This document shows, one piece after another, positions 14,601 through 25,970 of a DNA stretch of 64,000 bases (positions are counted from its first letter, which is position 1; each line of letters opens with the position of its first letter). This DNA is from Nyssa sinensis. Its lineage: Eukaryota; Streptophyta; Magnoliopsida; Cornales; Nyssaceae. The stretch spans positions 62,889,688 through 62,953,687 of the forward strand of contig CM018031.1 in assembly GCA_008638375.1 (NCBI GenBank), given 5' to 3'. A program made the position numbers and the translations under genes. The notes beneath the pieces were generated by a model that saw only the letters and a list, made by a program, of their open reading frames with translations, had not been told where the DNA came from and made no database searches.

Positions 14601-17600
14601 AGCACAAGAGAGGGAGGAAAGGAATAAAAAGTATTGTACCATAATTTTCTAGATATAAAATAATATTAATTAGTATTTTTAAGAGGAAGATTTGTCAAAA
14701 TATCCACTTATTTTTAAGAGGAAGACTAGTAAATATCTGAACTTCCCTTACAATTTGAAATAATAAAAATAGCCCAAGAACCAAAATACTAAAAGTTTTT
14801 CTCTTTGACTAATAATATTATTTATTTTGTATTTTTTTAATAAATAAATTTAAGTCCCAAAAAACTTACACCTCAACGCCTTGAGGCTTATGCTTTGACT
14901 CATAAAGGGCCAAGCACCTCATTTAATGCTTCCACCTTTCGAAACAATAATTACACTCCAAAGAAGAGGCAGATTACTACATGAACAATACTATAGTCGA
15001 AATAGTTGTTAGAAAGAAGAAAAATAAGGAAACAAATGTTTTATGACGATACCATTCACAACTTTGTCACAAGTGTGTGTGTGGGGGGGTGGGTGGGGGA
15101 TGTATCAACATCCAGAGCAACTTGTACCTTAGACTTAAAATCATCCTCATCCCTAATCACATGTGGATGAATGGAAGGAATCACAGTGAAAAACCGATTG
15201 CTGGCATCAACAATCAGGCTTTCTTTGACAGAAGGATTGTGAGCGTTACTCTTTAATAGATTCTGTATCTCCGTTAATGCCTCAAAACCTGGGGAAAATA
15301 TAAAGTATTGTAAAAGTTAAAAACTCGTAAATTAAAAAAATTTACTCAGTATTCTGCTTTGAAAAAAATAAAAATGGTGATAAGAAAACAATGACTTCTT
15401 TTCAGCATTTCCACTGAAGGCATTGCACAGAAAACAAAATATATATAAGAGAACTAGATTCAAGTACCTTTTTGGATATTACTTTTGCTCAGTTTTCCGA
15501 GTGGCATTTCTGACATATTGATCTCAAATTCCATCATTGCAGCTCTGCAAAACTTTATTTCTTCCATACACATTCTAAACAAAAATAAATCATAGGTCAA
15601 TTGAACAAGGAATAAAATATGACCTGTATGTTTCCACATTAAAGAGCATCTTCATCAATTCTACCAACGGAGGAGTAAGTTGGCTGCTCGTATCATCAAC
15701 CTTTTTCTTCTTAGAGATATTTCTATTAACCCCATAATCCTACAAAATCCAGCAAAAGTGATAACCCAATAAAGTAGCTTATGCATTTGAAAAAAAAAAA
15801 GGAGAAGAAAATCAGGATATGAAAATAAGCATTACAATGTCCAATGGAAAGAATCTGCCAGGTTGCTTCTGAAATTTTTTTTTTTGTTCCCATGCCTCCC
15901 ATGGGTTTCCAGTCTTCTCAAGGAATAAACGTTTGAACTCCTGGATTGCATCTGATTTTGACATCTCTTCTAGTTTGTTTCTACCAATTTTTTCATTTCC
16001 AACACGACCCCATTTTCGGAACACATAACAATCTGACCCTTTATCATCTTGAATGATTTGAAGGATATAGTAACTTCACACAGAAAAACAACCAAGTGTT
16101 ATAATTTACTGTGGCACAAAAGGAAGCACAAGGAGATCAGAATTTGCAGAGAATGAAAGTAAACACCACCCAGAAAATGAAAGCTTTGTTCTTTAAAGCA
16201 GTCAGTTTGTGAAGCTTTGTGCTGGTAAGTGGTCACTTTAAATTAATGATTAATGAAGACCTTGGAAAAAAAAGGAAAATGGTGAAAATAAAAACAACAT
16301 AAGATATTTCGGTAGGACTGCCAACCAGGCCAAGCTGGACCACAGCCTGCCCACATGGCCAGATGATTCAGGCTAAACTTGAGTTGAATTGGATTGAAGC
16401 TCAGCCGTAGCTTGCCCATTCCAAGTCTGTTTAACTGATTTTTCCTATTAGTTGATGCATATTTTTTATAACTTAGTTAATACATATATTATATGTTGTT
16501 TTATAAGTCTCAAATACTACTATGGTTTAGGTGGTTACTTTATTAAGTTATTACTCTATGTTTTTGGTTCAATTCATGGTATTAACCAAAGCCAATGGAA
16601 GTTTTAATTTAAGAGTTTATTTTATGGTAGCGAATCTCAGGCCAGCCCAAAGCTCATGAAAGATGGTAGGCTGAGCTTGGACTATAAATAATCTTTTGAA
16701 TTAAGCTGGGCCAAGCTTGTTAATGACATGTTCTTTGGGCTGAGCTCAGACAAGCCTTGGCCCCACTCACCCCAGCTTGATTGACAGCCCTATATTTCAG
16801 GTGTAGACGCTACCGTTCGTGCAATCTAAGTGCCATAAAATACAAATTTGTAAAAAATACGAAGTTTGAAAGCACATCATTGTGATCATAAATGTATTTT
16901 TATTAATTTTATTTAATCATTAATTTTTTTTTATAAAAAAAGGAATATCCGTATATGTAATCATTCTAATTTTATACAACAAAATTATCAATATGAGAGA
17001 ACTACCAGTCATTTTTAGTTTAACTTCAGATAACATTGTAGAGAACATTCAATTCCATAGTGTAAAGCATCAGTATACTGACATACATTGTTGATAACAC
17101 ATCCAGAAGCATTTAGGTTTCCACCTGGAAAGGGTATGCAGATCTTAAACATGGAAATATATAACAGGTAGGAAACCGTCCTCTTGTCCGAATTGAAATA
17201 AGAATACTGGTTCAAATCTACTATAGAAAACTTTCAAATCACCAAACTCCATTGACAGCCCAATCACGAAAACGCTAAAATTAGCAGATTACTAGAACAA
17301 AAAACTAACTCCTAATAACCTGTTAGAAAAAATAACCAGGTAAATAGCTTAGACCCTATAATAGAAACTCATCATTGAGCAGACAGCACTGCATAAATAA
17401 AACCACAAAGCAATTAAAGCTACAATAAATTAACATAATACAGGTTGAAGTGTGAAATATAAAAGAGACTAGATCCACCTGTTGACACCAGTAGATAGGT
17501 CAGACATGTTCAAAGTCGTATTGTAGATACTTTTCCCATCCTCAAGGATGTGACCGGAATCTTGCAAGCCAGATGATTCATGCACAGCACTTTGCCCTTT

Positions 17601-20600
17601 CACTTTGACAGTGACCATACTAGAGGACTCTCCAATTGATTCAATTTTGTACAAATCAAAAGGAAGTTTCTTCTGTCTTTTGATGCAGTCAACCACATAA
17701 TCCTCTCTAACAATAGGCAATTTCATCCTCCTGTTGATAAAACCATTCCAAGTAAAGAAAAAGACTTGCAAAGAATTATATTCTTTTTTTTTTGATAAAC
17801 TTGCAAAGAGATATACTTTAGGCATCTCAGTAAAAACTAAAAAAATAAATAAAATACTCAATTCCAGCAATCTAGGGGCAGCTTTACCTTGCCTTCCTCA
17901 TCTCAGCATCTTGATCATCCAGCACACCACTTACAACTAAGCAGTTTGTGTCTGCTAAGTAATTTGTGAAGTAAGAGTAACAGAAGACATCTTAAATTAT
18001 AACAACATGAGACAAGTGTTTGAATTCAAAACTCAGTCAACCAATCATGTACCTTTCTTGGTCTTGGTATGCACCTGTCCACCTGCCCCCTCAATTTGTC
18101 TCTTCCATTCCTCCTGCACAATCATCCTTAATTTAAATTTTTTTTTATTCTTATGAAAGATCATGAAACCACTGTAAATGCCAACAAGTATGCCAAAGAT
18201 AGTTTTGGTAATAGCTAATAAAATACATAAAGAGAATGGCTTGAAAAATCATACCATGGATTCCTTAGGTGCTCCAGCAATAGCAACTCTCAAATCCCCC
18301 AATTTTTCACCCTTCGATGACTGAGGTAGCCCATTAGCAGCTTGACATCCAGAAGTACTGAATGAAGGCGGAGGTAGAATTCGAACAGGTTTCTTCGCTT
18401 TTTGTGACTTAAACAACTGAGAAAGATCATTCCAAACTATGTCAGAATTTGCAGGCCTGATATATAGCATGAGATTAAGTTAAATACCTTGCAAAGATAT
18501 TCATTGCTTGTTTCCCCTGGGATTTTCCACTTCCCTTTTACACGTTCAGGTTCAGTGGTAGAGTATGAACACTTGCTCCATGCTGAAAGATACCCATGGC
18601 ATCGGTACATGCCTCCAGAATAACGAAGACACCCAGAACAAAGTGAGCATCTACCAAGTGCTCCAAAAAGTATGCCATCAGCACTGAAAAGTAATACAAC
18701 AAAATAGAAGTGAACTTTTAAGAGGAAGAAGAGTGCTTGTGAGTACAATAAAACGGCGTATCAAAATTAACAAATAAGAAAGATGAGACACTAATTCAAC
18801 TTAATTGACAAAAGAACAACCAGCACTTCTGTGTACAAGTAAATCCAAACTTCTATATTAGACACATTAAACTTAGTCCTCATTACTGGTAAGGCAAGTA
18901 TGAAGGAGATTCATGTCATCCTAAAAAAGCAATGATCGGTATCCCGACAAGATTATCCACAATACTAACATAAAAACAGTTAGTACAAACACATTTATGA
19001 AATGATTTCATAATGCAGATCATTTAACAGAAGGATATAGAGCCTTTTATGATGATTGATGTCCACAAAGAATTGCATCTGAAAGAAGTTACCAGTGGTC
19101 CCTCAAGTCAAGCTCTGATCCCGTTGAATCTTGACCATTAGCTTCAAGCATCTGTCTCAACTCCACTGTTGTCACATGCTTTTTAAGATCATCTTTTAGA
19201 GCCCATAGTTCTTTAGTCTGGGCCTCCAGTTGAAGCTCTAATGCAGAAGCATTTGTTTCCTCATGCACTAATTTAGACGCATTGCCTTCAGTCTTAGTAA
19301 ATTTTGCATTCTGATCACTAGTCTCAGTTCTTTTACGTTTAGCACCACCTTTGGATGTCGATTGTTGTAAAGGTTCTTTATCCTCTTGTAGCTCAACTTT
19401 TTTGCCTGAAAGGAGAAGAAAAAACACAGGTGGTGACAACGAAATAGAGCCTCTGAAAGAAATGGGGGGAAATAGAAAAGAAAAAAAGAGATTCACAACA
19501 ACATTAAAAGAAAAGGAAATGTCATCTGATTAACAAAACAAACTTCATACCAACTTTCATGCTGGAAGGAACCTTCTTAACAAGGGTATGAACAGCTGCC
19601 TGATCAGAAGCTGAAAGGCTATCCCAGCCAGACAATTTCTCTACTTGGGTAGCTGGAGATGATTCCATGAAACAACTAGCATGGTGCCATGCTAAGCTTC
19701 TAGCACCTCGACCATCAGGCTTGGTGGATATACGTACCTAATCACAAAATGACAAAACAATAAACTTTTACAAGCCTCGCAAGCCACATTTGGGTGATCA
19801 TCAATAAAATTAGGATATATATATATATAGTGTCAAAGATTCAAACAAGTATTTGATAGAATGAATATGAAGACTATCTTCTATTATCAATTAACACATC
19901 ATCTAGTATAGATGTTCAGTAGAAGTTGTTAGTTCACACCGCAGCAATTCTAATGAATTGGTATTAAGAAACAATTCTAATGAATTGGTATTAAGAAACA
20001 ATTCATACTGAACTAAGATTCCAATCAATCACACCAAAGCGATGATGAAATTAGGCAATCGCACTAAAATCTCCAATGTTATTTATGTATAACAGGTATC
20101 TTGTGTTTTACCATATCCTTGCAGATGTAATGTAATCCTAAGAGGTCATTTGAACATAAAAATATTACTAGAACATCAATTATGTGACCCACTAATTGAC
20201 ACCTTGACTTTTATAAGCCACTAAGTAACTAGCCTTGGAGAGTACGGACATATTTAACTTCAAATTCTTTCCCTAGAACTAAAGAAGCTAACAATACAGC
20301 AACATATGCTCATAAGAAAATGACTACAAGAAAGTGAATATTTACATGTGGTACATAAAAACATATTTCAGCTGCGTATTACATCTACAAATTGTATGAA
20401 GTATGAACTTACAGGACACCAAGACTACCGGAAAAAAAAACAGTGAATATTATCAGATAGAAATGACACACCATCAGTAAGAACTAATGGAAGAATACAC
20501 GTGAACTGGCCAAGAAAAAAAAAACAAGAAATAATGTCAGTCAGTCAATATAGCATGCTCCATCCTCTACAAACTTCATTAAGAATAATTATTTTTGAAA

Positions 20601-23589
20601 AGTAGAAACAGATTGAACATAATAACTCACCTCTCCTTTCGTAATCTTTTGGTTGCAGTGCTTACAAGTAGCACGGGAAGTTTGTGAAACTTCAACACCA
20701 CATTCCATCCCAGCAGGAGCAGAGTTATCTGGGGTTCCAGCACCTTCTAAGTATTTCCTTATCTTCTGTTGATCTTCCCATCGAAGCAATTCTATGCCTT
20801 CAACATCATCAAAGCTGAAAGTGTAGCAAAAGTATAGAATGAGTCGATGGGCAACCAAGAAATTAGGATTTTCCTTTTAGAGTTGACCCTCTTATAATTA
20901 ATATTCAATAAGTTAATAATTTTTAATAATTAATAAATTTTTAAGAAACCAGCTTGGTTTTATGGTGGATAATTAATAATTTTATTACCTAATAATTAAT
21001 ACTTTTTTCAAAAAAATTCTTTATAATATTAATCATTAGAGTGAAAAATAGTTTTATATATATAGATACCCTATTTATGACATGTCTTGGCAATTATATT
21101 TATTAATTCAACATAATTGAAGTCAAAAGTATTGTAAGTGGAAAAAATTTTGACATCAAAAATTGCAAATTCTTTACTTGAAAAGGACACTAAGTTTTTT
21201 TTATGCCTTAAATTGAGTATTATACATATATATATATATATATTTATGAAAAATCAAAATGTCATTAAAAAATTACATATACAGTCTTATTTTTTTTACC
21301 AAAGATCATTTACAAATATAAAACAACTTATAATTAATTAATAATTAATAAATTTTCAATCTCCCATGTCTATTAATTATAAGAGTTTATTGTATTTCAA
21401 TAGAGCTAATGATGAGAGTACATACGATTTTATCTGGTTCGCTTTCTTCAATATGCAGTCAATATGGTTCCACATCTGACTCCAAAAGATACACAAATTA
21501 CATTTTCTTTTAGTGGAAAGCGAATTCAAGCATTGGGTGACAAAGAAGGAAAAATAGAAACTTAATGCATCACTTTAGAACAGATTAGAACTACAGCTTA
21601 GAATATCTTTAACATGAAATAATCCTTAAGCATCTGTGAAGAAATTTAGTGATAAATTTTCCACAAAGTCAATAGAAGAGATTGTTCCACCACCCTAAAA
21701 CTCTGTTAGCTTTGCAAATTTAGTGAGGAAAGAGAAAAGGAAAGGACAAAACAATTTCCCTCATGTTTTCTCTCATGCTTAAATGTAATTCAAAAATTAA
21801 AATGTTTTAAAAATTATTAGGAATAAGGATAAAAAACAAATGACTGAATGAGGAAGTAAAATTACTAAAATAAAACATTTCTCCCTCACTTTCCCAAGTT
21901 TTTTCTTTTCCTCCGTATTGTTTCCATGGTGACCAAATAAGGAAAAGGATTTTCTTTGCATTGTCTTTTCTTTTCCCTCACTAAATCACAAACCAAACAG
22001 AACCTACAGAGGATAGCTGAGCAATTCATAAACTATATAGTTTCTTTGAAGCTATACAGAAAACAGAAGCGACCAAAAAGTACAAGCTGAATGCGGAAGT
22101 TAGCTGAGGACAAGGTCCACTTAATATCAGCACCAGAACCACTTATCAAAAAATAACAATAATAATAATGATGATAAAAATAGGACCAATGGAAAATAAT
22201 AATAATGATAATAATAAAATGAAGAAAAAAGTCAACACCAGAACCGCTAAACTCACAATCCTAATGATGTTTAGTCACTCAACTATATAGAAAACACAAT
22301 AAGTTTGATGTAAGGAAGTTTCAAGCTATTCTGACTTCTGAGTTTATGCCCCCTAAAAATGACAAGAGTGGTGAATGTTGAGGTGTAATGACAAGAGGTC
22401 CACAATTGACAATGAGGTCAATTTCGATCATATTTCAGTGCGCAACAAACCCATGTTTTCTTCTTGACAATATTATTTCATATAACATACTAACAAACAT
22501 AGCATCGCAACTCTAGAGACTAATTGAGCTCGAATTTGGCACAACTTTTTTTTTTTGATGAGTAAATTTGGTACAACTGGGTTTTTTTTTTTAGAATCTA
22601 GAACTACCAGTGAACACAAAGATTCATGGCAAGCTATAAAACAGCTTTAGATACATAACTAAAAAAATTAGTACAGAAAGAAAGAAAGGGGAAGTAAAAA
22701 AATCACAAAAACAAGGAAGTCTTCATTCCATTTAACACTCTAAAACAATTCAAATAACAGTAAAATCCCCAAAAGGAGCCAAAGGAACCTGCAAAAACTA
22801 AAGAACTTGTATTCGGCAGAGTGACCATCTCAGTATGATACAAATATAATGAGAACATACATGTGTGTGCGGGAAAGAGACAGAGAACAAGAGAACAACC
22901 ATCGAACTACTGGTCCATATTGAAACTGAAGAGAAGTAATTATAGGAAGGTGACACAAAGAATACACATAAACTTTAGGTGTAAACATTTACTAAACAAC
23001 TAAAGAGAGCTTAAAGATTTACAAACCAACTCAAAAACAACTAAAAAAAGCTTAAAAATTTACAAATCAATTCAAAAAAGCCCCAAACACCAAACCGAAA
23101 TGCCGAAGATCATCACATTATTAATTTCCCACTAATCAAGTCATGTCAAGTCGGAAACTCTATACAGTAGAAAGATGATAGAGAGAAAGAAAAAGACAAA
23201 GAGAGATCAAACCTCGAGATTAACATGTTACTGCCTGAAAAGAACTCAAAATAAACACGTAAAACCTAAAATTAATTGGTATAAGAAAAATGTGAAACAA
23301 AGATTGCAAAACCCAAATAAAAGATGGCAAAGATTGTTCACGAAACACGAAGAGAGTAACACAAATATCAACGCGATGTGTGTAATCGACCCCAGAGAAA
23401 TGGAGGGGGTAAAATGGGGAAAGACGGTGAGGGATTATTACATACAGGCATGAAGCCGTCGAATTGGGTGGCTTGAACCATCTTCCCCAGCCTAAGCTTC
23501 TCTTTGTCTATGGTGTTCTTGCAGGTTTTGCAAGACGATCTCCCCGACTTCGCATATTCGGCCTTCCACGGCTTTGGAGGGTTCGCCAT
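8692..23589 (-). CDS. PARP1: Poly(ADP-ribose) polymerase 1, complete 20-exon gene
   Basis: This nuclear enzyme transfers ADP-ribose from NAD+ to proteins at DNA breaks. Exons in order: 23446-23589, 21426-21475, 20631-20814, 19551-19737, 19093-19405, 18488-18683, 18255-18416, 18053-18113, 17888-17951, 17479-17730, 15836-16073, 15624-15739, 15468-15544, 15128-15288, 10711-10902, 10425-10533, 10174-10256, 9934-10071, 9442-9624, 8692-8739. The phases join to 2958 nt, 985 residues plus stop, against about 983 in Arabidopsis. Zinc finger 1 uses C20, C23, H52 and C55; finger 2 uses C115, C118, H145 and C148; the third zinc site uses C305, C308, C321 and C331. A BRCT-like region (about 395-480), WGR at 559-561, the helical PARP regulatory domain, and catalytic H835, Y869 and E962 follow. 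The start MANPPKPW matches the family; an in-frame upstream ATG at 23619 is less likely. Intron 14 is 4.2 kb and holds transposon relics. All key residues are intact, so the gene is predicted to be functional. Confidence 0.96.
11124..11147. repeat. Poly-G tract, 24 G
   Basis: An uninterrupted run of 24 G inside PARP1 intron 14, in a region otherwise AT-rich. Its exact length is unlikely to be reliable in any sequencing technology. Confidence 0.9.
12046..12974. mobile_element. hAT-like element nested in the LINE relic (929 bp)
   Basis: It is flanked by TACTACTA at 12038-12045 and 12975-12982, although the right copy merges into a TAC microsatellite. The ends TCATAGTTTTTAGTA and (inward from the right) ATAGTTTTCAAAATG form a short imperfect inverted repeat. 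The interior is rich in CGATAC and CGATATG words. LINE-like coding traces lie on both sides, which supports insertion into it. No transposase is seen. Confidence 0.5.
13907..14949. mobile_element. hAT-like element in PARP1 intron 14 (1043 bp)
   Basis: It is flanked by ATTACACC (13899-13906) and ATTACACT (14950-14957), a 7/8 match. The ends are CAATGTTTTAAAAAAC and, inward from the right, TATTGTTTCGAAAGG. The interior contains repeated 'aataatgcttaac' words (about 14190-14340), suggesting internal amplification. No coding capacity is visible. Confidence 0.5.
16313..16792. mobile_element. hAT-like element in PARP1 intron 10 (480 bp)
   Basis: It is flanked by TATTTCGG (16305-16312) and TATTTCAG (16793-16800), a 7/8 match. 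The ends TAGGACTGCCAACC and, inward from the right, TAGGGCTGTCAATC form a good terminal inverted repeat of the plant hAT type. It is non-coding and lies between exons 10 and 11 without touching the splice sites. Confidence 0.65.
20882..21392. mobile_element. MITE-like AT-rich element in PARP1 intron 2
   Basis: The left part reads CCCTCTTATAATTAATA; inward from the right reads AACTCTTATAATTAATAG. The interior is very AT-rich, with many ATAATTAATAA words. A clear target-site duplication was not found, so the limits are approximate and the class is uncertain. Confidence 0.4.
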
Positions 23590-23650
23590 TCTCTCTCTTT
23601 CTCTCTGAAACTCTCGCACTTCCTCCTCTCTCTCTCTCTCTCTCTCACTC

Positions 23651-23658
23651 TATATATA
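23651..23658 (-). promoter_or_regulatory. Possible TATA box of PARP1
   Basis: TATATATA lies about 62 bases upstream of the PARP1 ATG, next to a (CT)n tract at about 23622-23646 that would fall in or near the 5' leader. Position and composition suit a plant core promoter, but the transcription start is unknown. Confidence 0.35.
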
Positions 23659-24100
23659 CGTATACATATAGCGGAGGCCTGAGAGTTTAATCTTTCAAGT
23701 GAATCTTGATTCTTCTTTTGAAAGCTTCTCACTCGTGTGGACTTCCCCAGCAGTTTTGAGAATTATTCTGTCGCTTGCTGTTTCTCTTCTTACGGTTCGT
23801 GCGCCTTTCTGTAAAGGGCCGACCGACATGTTTAGACTTTAGGGCTTTTCTGTAAATAGATTTTTAATTTCAAAAAGATGAGATAGATATTTACAAGTTT
23901 TTAATTTTAATTTTTTATAATTTAAATTATCATATCAAAATATATTTTTATAATTTTTAAAAAATTAATTACAAAAATTTTTAAAATATTTTTTAAAAAA
24001 TTATATTTGAATCACTATTCAAGCACAGTTTTAACATCCTTTAATTTTTTATGTTCATTTTATTCTCATAACACTTATTATAAGAAAATATTCTTATAAC

Positions 24101-24755
24101 CAATGTTTTCAGACCTAGTCCGTTCATCGAATCGATAAAATGTTCGAGTTACAGGTTATCGTTTCAACCGTCGAGACAACCGGAATCAAACCATGATGTC
24201 ATAATTATGTAATTAATAAATTTAATAATACATATTATTGATATTTTAAATTTAAAAAATTATACAAAAATTACTAAAAATTATATAAAAAAATTTACAA
24301 AATATGAATTTTCTTAATATGTAAAACCTCAAGAAAAAAAATGAAAAAAGTATAATAGACGTACCTTATTACAATGTTAAAAGTTGAAACTTTATTGTCA
24401 TTCTTCCATAATCACAAGAACTATAACAAAAATCATTTTAACATATAATCTAAGCATAATCCAATAATTTAGTTTTCAACTACATGAAAAAAAAAAAAGA
24501 TATAAACACTAATAATCATAAAAAAAAAAAGATACAACTAAATGAAAAAAAAAAAGATACAAGAACTGATGTGAACCGGTGCCCAGTACCGGGTTACCCA
24601 GTTCGACGGTCCAACAAACCGGTTTTAACGATTTTGTATTTTTAGAACGGTTTTGAACTATAAACAATTTTATGGGTTAAACTGGATCGTTTTATAAACC
24701 GATCGACAATTCAACCGGTTGAACCGACCGCTTCGATTCAGGTTTTAAATCATTG
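24101..24755. mobile_element. hAT-like element between PARP1 and BET11 (655 bp)
   Basis: Perfect 8-bp direct repeats CTTATAAC flank it at 24093-24100 and 24756-24763. The left end is CAATGTTTTCAGACCT and, inward from the right, CAATGATTTAAAACCT: a clear terminal inverted repeat. The interior has many ACCGGTT and AACCGG words near the ends. No transposase ORF is present. The end type resembles the element at 13907-14949. Confidence 0.75.
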
Positions 24756-25579
24756 CTTATAACAAAAGCTCACCCAAGAATTAACCATTGATTGTCCGAC
24801 AAATAAAGTTAATTTTTTAAAAAATAAGGCACTGTAACTAAGTAATTTCATTTCAGGGTTATGTCAAATCGTGTTGAATAATATTTGACTTGATTTTTTT
24901 TATCAATTTATTTTAACTTATTTAATTGTGAGTTAAATACGTGTTTAAGCAATTTTTGACTCAAATTACTTATGACTCTATCTTACTAATAAATGAGTCT
25001 AAAAATTATAATAAAATTTGATATATTAACTGAATCAAATTTGATCAAATATTTTATATTAGGTAGACAAAAATAATTTTTATTATTTATTTTTATTTAA
25101 ATCAAATAATATATACATATAATATACATATACATTGAGCCATCTATTTGATTTAGCAAAAATAATTTTTTAAAAATCATATTTCATTAAATCCTTGAAA
25201 AAAACAAAACTTTTAAAGACGATTGAGATAATTTTTTATATGAATTTAATTTATTAGTAAAATTTATCATGTGAATATATTGTTTGATTTTAAGAAAATA
25301 AAAATATATTACAATCTAATTGATAAACAATAATCGTTTTGGCTTAATAATTACTTTACAAAACATATATGTTGAGAGATTGTAAAGACTTGAAAATGGT
25401 ATGCATAAATTATACGTATCAAAAATAAAAATAAAAACATTTTACAAAAGCTATTCGTTGAAACATAGTAAAGATAAACAGCCTCGGAATAATTTCGCTG
25501 ATCAAACGTATTCCATGGGACCCCCAAATTATCAATTTACATATTAACTACCCGCCCGATGCGTGATAGTTCGCTCTCG

Positions 25580-25586
25580 TATAAAT
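25580..25586 (+). promoter_or_regulatory. Possible TATA box of BET11 copy 1
   Basis: TATAAAT lies about 390 bases upstream of the BET11 ATG. A leader exon ending at a GT donor at 25627 (after CCAAAG) and an acceptor at 25935-25937 (TCAG) would give a 5' UTR intron, common in such plant genes. This promoter and leader are absent from the second copy. Confidence 0.4.
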
Positions 25587-25970
25587 CTCAGTTCGTCCAA
25601 GGGGACATTCCGGCTTCTCTCCAAAGGTAGTAACGTCCTCTCCAATTTCTTTTTTTGGTTTTCTCATCAGATCTGAATTTTGTTATGAGTTGCGTTAATT
25701 TTCCGTCAAAATTTTATTCAATTTTATTTCCTCATGACCAACACCTGAATTCTTCAACTCGACTTGCGAAAATCCTTTTTAAAACCCTAAGGTGTTGATT
25801 TACGTGATGAAATTAGGTCATTTATGTTTTGATGGGTGATTTCTTTATCAGAGAGTAATATGTTGTTTAAGTTTCGATTAATTATTGAAAATTTTCAATG
25901 GATACACGAATTAGATTGTCGGTATTTCGAATATCAGGAAGTTGCACAGAAACTTGTGATCTTATGAGCC

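Larger units (their letters stand above)
23590..25570. other. Divergent intergenic region between PARP1 and BET11
   Basis: The two genes are transcribed away from each other across about 2.4 kb. It contains the PARP1 leader and promoter, one hAT-like element (24101-24755) and AT-rich DNA, and no other gene. Confidence 0.55.
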
